Source: Promethearchaeota archaeon (GTDB taxonomy: Archaea > Asgardarchaeota > Lokiarchaeia > Sigynarchaeales > SOKP01). Taken from it: a DNA stretch of 53,493 nucleotides. The position numbers were made by a program, and so were the translations under genes. The stretch covers positions 1 through 53,493 of the forward strand of contig JAHLWT010000037.1 in assembly GCA_019057775.1 (NCBI GenBank). The letters run 5' to 3'. Of the stretch, positions 50,796 to 53,493 are shown piece after piece. A model generated the notes under the pieces. It worked only from the letters and a program-made list of their open reading frames with translations, did no database searches and was not told where the DNA came from. Every line of letters starts with the position of its first letter. Positions within the stretch are counted from its first letter, which is position 1.

Positions 50796-53493
50796 TCAAT
50801 CTTTTTTTAATAAATCCAATACTTTTTTTCTTCTTTCTGCCCTTCTAGCAGCGATTCGAGCTTTAAGTCTCTCACTTTCACTCTCGCTAATGTCATCCTT
50901 GATTCCAGGAGTTTCTTTTATCGGAATTTTCCCCAGTTTCCCTTTGAGGTCATCTATCTTAATGTCTATTTCATTCACAAATTTTTTACCTATTTTAAGC
51001 TCTTTAAGATTGTACTTTGCTTCATTTAATTCAGAGATAGCTTTCATGAAACGATTATTTTTTAAAGAAAATTGAGCCTTATCTAGCGCCTTATAGCTGG
51101 CTTCAAAATTATTGCCTTTTTCCCCTTCAGATAATTCTTCTAGTGTAATTATAGGCACTTCTGCTCCAGATTTAATATTATTTATTTGATCGTTAATTTT
51201 CATTGCATCATCCTGGTTACCTAATCTATTCAATCGATTAAATTCTTCCATAAGAAATAATAATCCCTCATTATATCTGAATTCATCAATCAATTTATAT
51301 GCTTTTTCTAATTTTAGAGATATTTTCCTTTCAATTTTCTCTTTTGCAAGCAAACGTTTCTCTTCCTTCTTTCGTCTCTCAATCTTTTTATGTTCCTTTT
51401 TAGTTTCTTGTTTCAAAATTTCCAATTTCTCATCATCTTCAGTCTTCTTTATTTTTATCTCTTCTAATACCTCAAACTTCTTCCGTTGCCTTTTAAGTAT
51501 GAATAATAACTCGTTATTAATACGAGAGACTTCTCTCTTCCAAGAAATGCTATTAAACAGCTCTCGAGCTTTTATATAATTTTCGTATGAGTCATCGAAT
51601 TTATTGCGTTCTAATAAAGTTGTACCCTGCTCTAACAGCCTATAAGCTTCTTCTGATATTTCTCTTTCTTGATCTTTCTCTCTTTGTATTTTTTGCAATT
51701 CTCTTCTTTTTTCCTCCCGTTGAAGTTTTCTTATCTCTTCCGCTTTAGTGAATTGCTCTTCCAGATGTTCTTCTATTCTTAATTTCTCTTCTTTTTCTTC
51801 TTCAGTCCTTTTTATTTGTAGTTCAAATGCTTTTTGTTTGCTTTTTATCATCGCTATTGAGTTATTAATCATTTTTATTCCTTCTTGCCAGCCTATTTCA
51901 ATAAAAATTACTTCACTTTCTTGGTATAGCTCTATTGCTTTCTTAAAGTTAAATTTGTTTAACTCCTGCTTAGCTTGATCCATTAATCTAAAAGCTTTAT
52001 CTTTGTGAGTTTCAAACTGGACGACACGTTCTTTTCTCAAAAGTAAAGTTTCCTCTTTCTCTTTTAGTAATTTTTCTTGTTCAATTCGAGCTTCTTCTAG
52101 GAGTTTTTGTTGAGATAATAAATCCCGCTCACCTTGTTTCACTCTTTCTGCTTCTAGAGATCGGATCTTTTTATCTTGTTCTTGTTTTTCATTATAATAC
52201 TTAATAGTTTCTAGAAGTTTTGTTGATTCTTCTTTCCATCCAATTTCTTCAAATTTTTTTCTTGCTTCTTTGTATATTTCGATCACTTTTTCATACGGGG
52301 CATCATAGTCAAATTTCCCTACTTGAATTTTTAATTCATATTCTTGTGCCATACGTTCAGCATTTTGGATAAAGTCAAAAATCTTCGCAGCAGTTTCATC
52401 TACCTCTTTCTTTCTTCGTTCAAATTCTAAAATCTTCTTCTGTCTCTCTAACAAACTTTTATCAAGTTCAGTTTTAACAATGATCTCTTTAGGTTCTTCC
52501 AACTTTTTTTGTTCTATTTCTCTTAATTTCTCATCTTTCTCTTTTTTCTCTTTGTAAAATTTTATTGTATTGACCAAACGATGAGCTTCATCATACCACT
52601 CTATTTTTTGAAATTTTTCTCTTGCATTTTCATAATTAGCAATAGCCATATCATATGGGCTTCTATATTGTAAAATTTCTTTTTTTAGACTTAATTCGTA
52701 ACTTTTAACTGCGTTTTCTGCTTCATTAATTAGGGCCATAGCTTCATCAAGAAGCATATCTTCTTCTGTATATTCAGGCTCAATGACCAAAGTTCTTTCA
52801 GGTTTGTATCCTTCTTTAATTTTGTGCATTTCTTCAAGGTCTCTCGATCGTTTAGCTTTTTCCTTCTCCACTTCGGACAATTTTTTAATATTTTCTAATT
52901 TTTCTTGGTAGATTTTAATTTGATTATGATATATCCTTACTTGGTCAACCCATCCTCGCTCAGTTATTTTTTTGATAATTTCTTTATAGATTTCGATTAT
53001 ATGGGGGTATGGTGTATCCTCCAATACAATTCCTTCTTTGATTGCTTTTTTCTTTTGAAGTTCATAATCATAGTTTAATTTTTCTGCCTTATCTACTAAA
53101 CTTGAGATATGCATTTCAAATTCTTCTTCTTCCTTTTTCAACTTAAATTTTACCTTATCCCCATGAATTTCAACTTTTTTCCCTCTTTTATGCATATCAT
53201 CAATATCTTTTTGCCTTTGAACTTTCTGTGCTTCTACTTCGAATAAATTCTTATGTTTCTCTAATTTATCTTCGTATATCTTAATCTGATTACTATATAT
53301 CTTCGCCTGTTCACTCCAGCCTCGAGTGGAAACATCTTTCTTTATTTGTCTGTATACATCTATTATTTCAGGGTATGGAGTTTCTTCTTTTAATTCTCCT
53401 TTTTTCAATGCTTTTTTTCTTTCTAATACATAATCTCGGTTTAATTTTTCTGCCTTATCTACTAAACTTGAGATATGCATTTCAAATTCTTCT
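50796..53493 (-). CDS. giant coiled-coil/TPR-like repeat protein, 5' end outside the window
   Basis: At least 898 aa are encoded; the frame stays open to the right edge, so the start is not in the window. The protein is made of about eight helical repeats with a common pattern (Y..AI..Y..A...F..IGW..E......I......K), for example APYEKVIEIYKEARKKFEEI and FKKAIELYQESEVIFIEIGW. Charged coiled-coil spacers separate them. The two repeats nearest the edge are close copies of 122 residues. The C-terminus is basic (LKARIAARRAERRKKVLDLL). TPR-like arrays scaffold protein complexes. No signal or membrane segment is seen. Confidence 0.82.
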   Translation of the reverse strand, partial: EEFEMHISSLVDKAEKLNRDYVLERKKALKKGELKEETPYPEIIDVYRQIKKDVSTRGWSEQAKIYSNQIKIYEDKLEKHKNLFEVEAQKVQRQKDIDDMHKRGKKVEIHGDKVKFKLKKEEEEFEMHISSLVDKAEKLNYDYELQKKKAIKEGIVLEDTPYPHIIEIYKEIIKKITERGWVDQVRIYHNQIKIYQEKLENIKKLSEVEKEKAKRSRDLEEMHKIKEGYKPERTLVIEPEYTEEDMLLDEAMALINEAENAVKSYELSLKKEILQYRSPYDMAIANYENAREKFQKIEWYDEAHRLVNTIKFYKEKKEKDEKLREIEQKKLEEPKEIIVKTELDKSLLERQKKILEFERRKKEVDETAAKIFDFIQNAERMAQEYELKIQVGKFDYDAPYEKVIEIYKEARKKFEEIGWKEESTKLLETIKYYNEKQEQDKKIRSLEAERVKQGERDLLSQQKLLEEARIEQEKLLKEKEETLLLRKERVVQFETHKDKAFRLMDQAKQELNKFNFKKAIELYQESEVIFIEIGWQEGIKMINNSIAMIKSKQKAFELQIKRTEEEKEEKLRIEEHLEEQFTKAEEIRKLQREEKRRELQKIQREKDQEREISEEAYRLLEQGTTLLERNKFDDSYENYIKARELFNSISWKREVSRINNELLFILKRQRKKFEVLEEIKIKKTEDDEKLEILKQETKKEHKKIERRKKEEKRLLAKEKIERKISLKLEKAYKLIDEFRYNEGLLFLMEEFNRLNRLGNQDDAMKINDQINNIKSGAEVPIITLEELSEGEKGNNFEASYKALDKAQFSLKNNRFMKAISELNEAKYNLKELKIGKKFVNEIDIKIDDLKGKLGKIPIKETPGIKDDISESESERLKARIAARRAERRKKVLDLLKKD
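53073..53493 (-). repeat. near-identical tandem units in the giant protein gene
   Basis: A 55-base stretch at 53073-53127 is repeated without change at 53439-53493, 366 bases (122 codons) away. It encodes EEFEMHISSLVDKAEKLN. The rest of the unit has diverged more. The perfect match reaches the window edge, so further copies may lie outside. Recent duplication or ongoing repeat-number change is likely. Confidence 0.8.

Noticed and set aside
50998..53480. frames on the plus strand over the giant repeat gene
   Set aside because: Antisense of charged coiled-coil codons gives Ser/Phe/Leu-rich strings. These are shadows.
1..53493. CRISPR array, transposase, tRNA or rRNA genes
   Set aside because: I looked for regularly spaced repeats, transposase-like frames with end repeats, and cloverleaf-like GC-rich stretches, and saw none. 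A tRNA with an intron could escape reading by eye.

Overview
The window looks like chromosomal DNA of an AT-rich (roughly 30 % G+C by eye) archaeon, most plausibly an Asgard archaeon of the Lokiarchaeia kind. The archaeal signs are a TFB gene, an archaeal/eukaryal-type replication factor C locus, a FilR1-type winged-helix regulator and TATA/BRE-like promoters. The Asgard suggestion rests on longin-like domains, very large coiled-coil/TPR-like proteins, many small zinc-ribbon proteins and a carbon metabolism of bacterial-type acyl-CoA enzymes, a tungsten aldehyde oxidoreductase and Hsp70. It is an inference; no rRNA or tRNA gene is visible to confirm it.

Left part (1-9.0 kb). The first 123 bases are the start of a minus-strand gene that leaves the window. 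Two membrane proteins follow, the second probably with a damaged or non-canonical start. A FilR1-like regulator faces away from a fatty-acid/acyl-CoA operon: small wHTH protein, acyl-CoA dehydrogenase, crotonase, SCP2 lipid carrier, second crotonase, small membrane protein, AMP-forming acyl-CoA ligase. Together they can activate, carry and beta-oxidise (or isomerise) acyl chains.

Middle-left (9.6-24.4 kb). These are mostly single genes: tungsten aldehyde:ferredoxin oxidoreductase, pyruvate kinase, nitroreductase, beta-lactamase-fold serine hydrolase, hotdog thioesterase, haloalkane-dehalogenase-type hydrolase, transglutaminase-like protein, longin-like protein, DMT transporter and GH3 beta-glycosidase. 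Tiny zinc-ribbon genes, some too short for routine gene calling, lie between them.

Signalling and heat shock (24.5-31.2 kb). A soluble histidine kinase overlaps a regulator that joins a ribbon-helix-helix-like N-terminus to a C-terminal receiver domain. Next come grpE, dnaK, a zinc-finger-less dnaJ and, only 45 bases further on, a TFB gene.

Redox block (31.4-39.2 kb). A class II aldolase gene is cut off exactly where the first 20 codons of a minus-strand FAD oxidoreductase meet it, a rearrangement or assembly joint. After it come an FAD-linked oxidase, a receiver/longin-like fusion, a tightly packed Fe-S (CCG) protein, FAD oxidase and SCP2-like trio, and an EWWY (AttH/CrtC-type) lipocalin-like protein.

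Right part (39.3-53.5 kb). Coiled-coil wHTH protein, MFS transporter, peptidase T, a third crotonase and an ECF S-component-like protein lead to a contiguous three-gene clamp-loader locus (RFC small, a Walker-B-degenerate RFC paralog, RFC large). A GNAT acetyltransferase, a zinc-ribbon protein, two small conserved proteins and a giant repeat protein that runs off the right edge complete the window. I saw no CRISPR array, insertion sequence, rRNA or tRNA.
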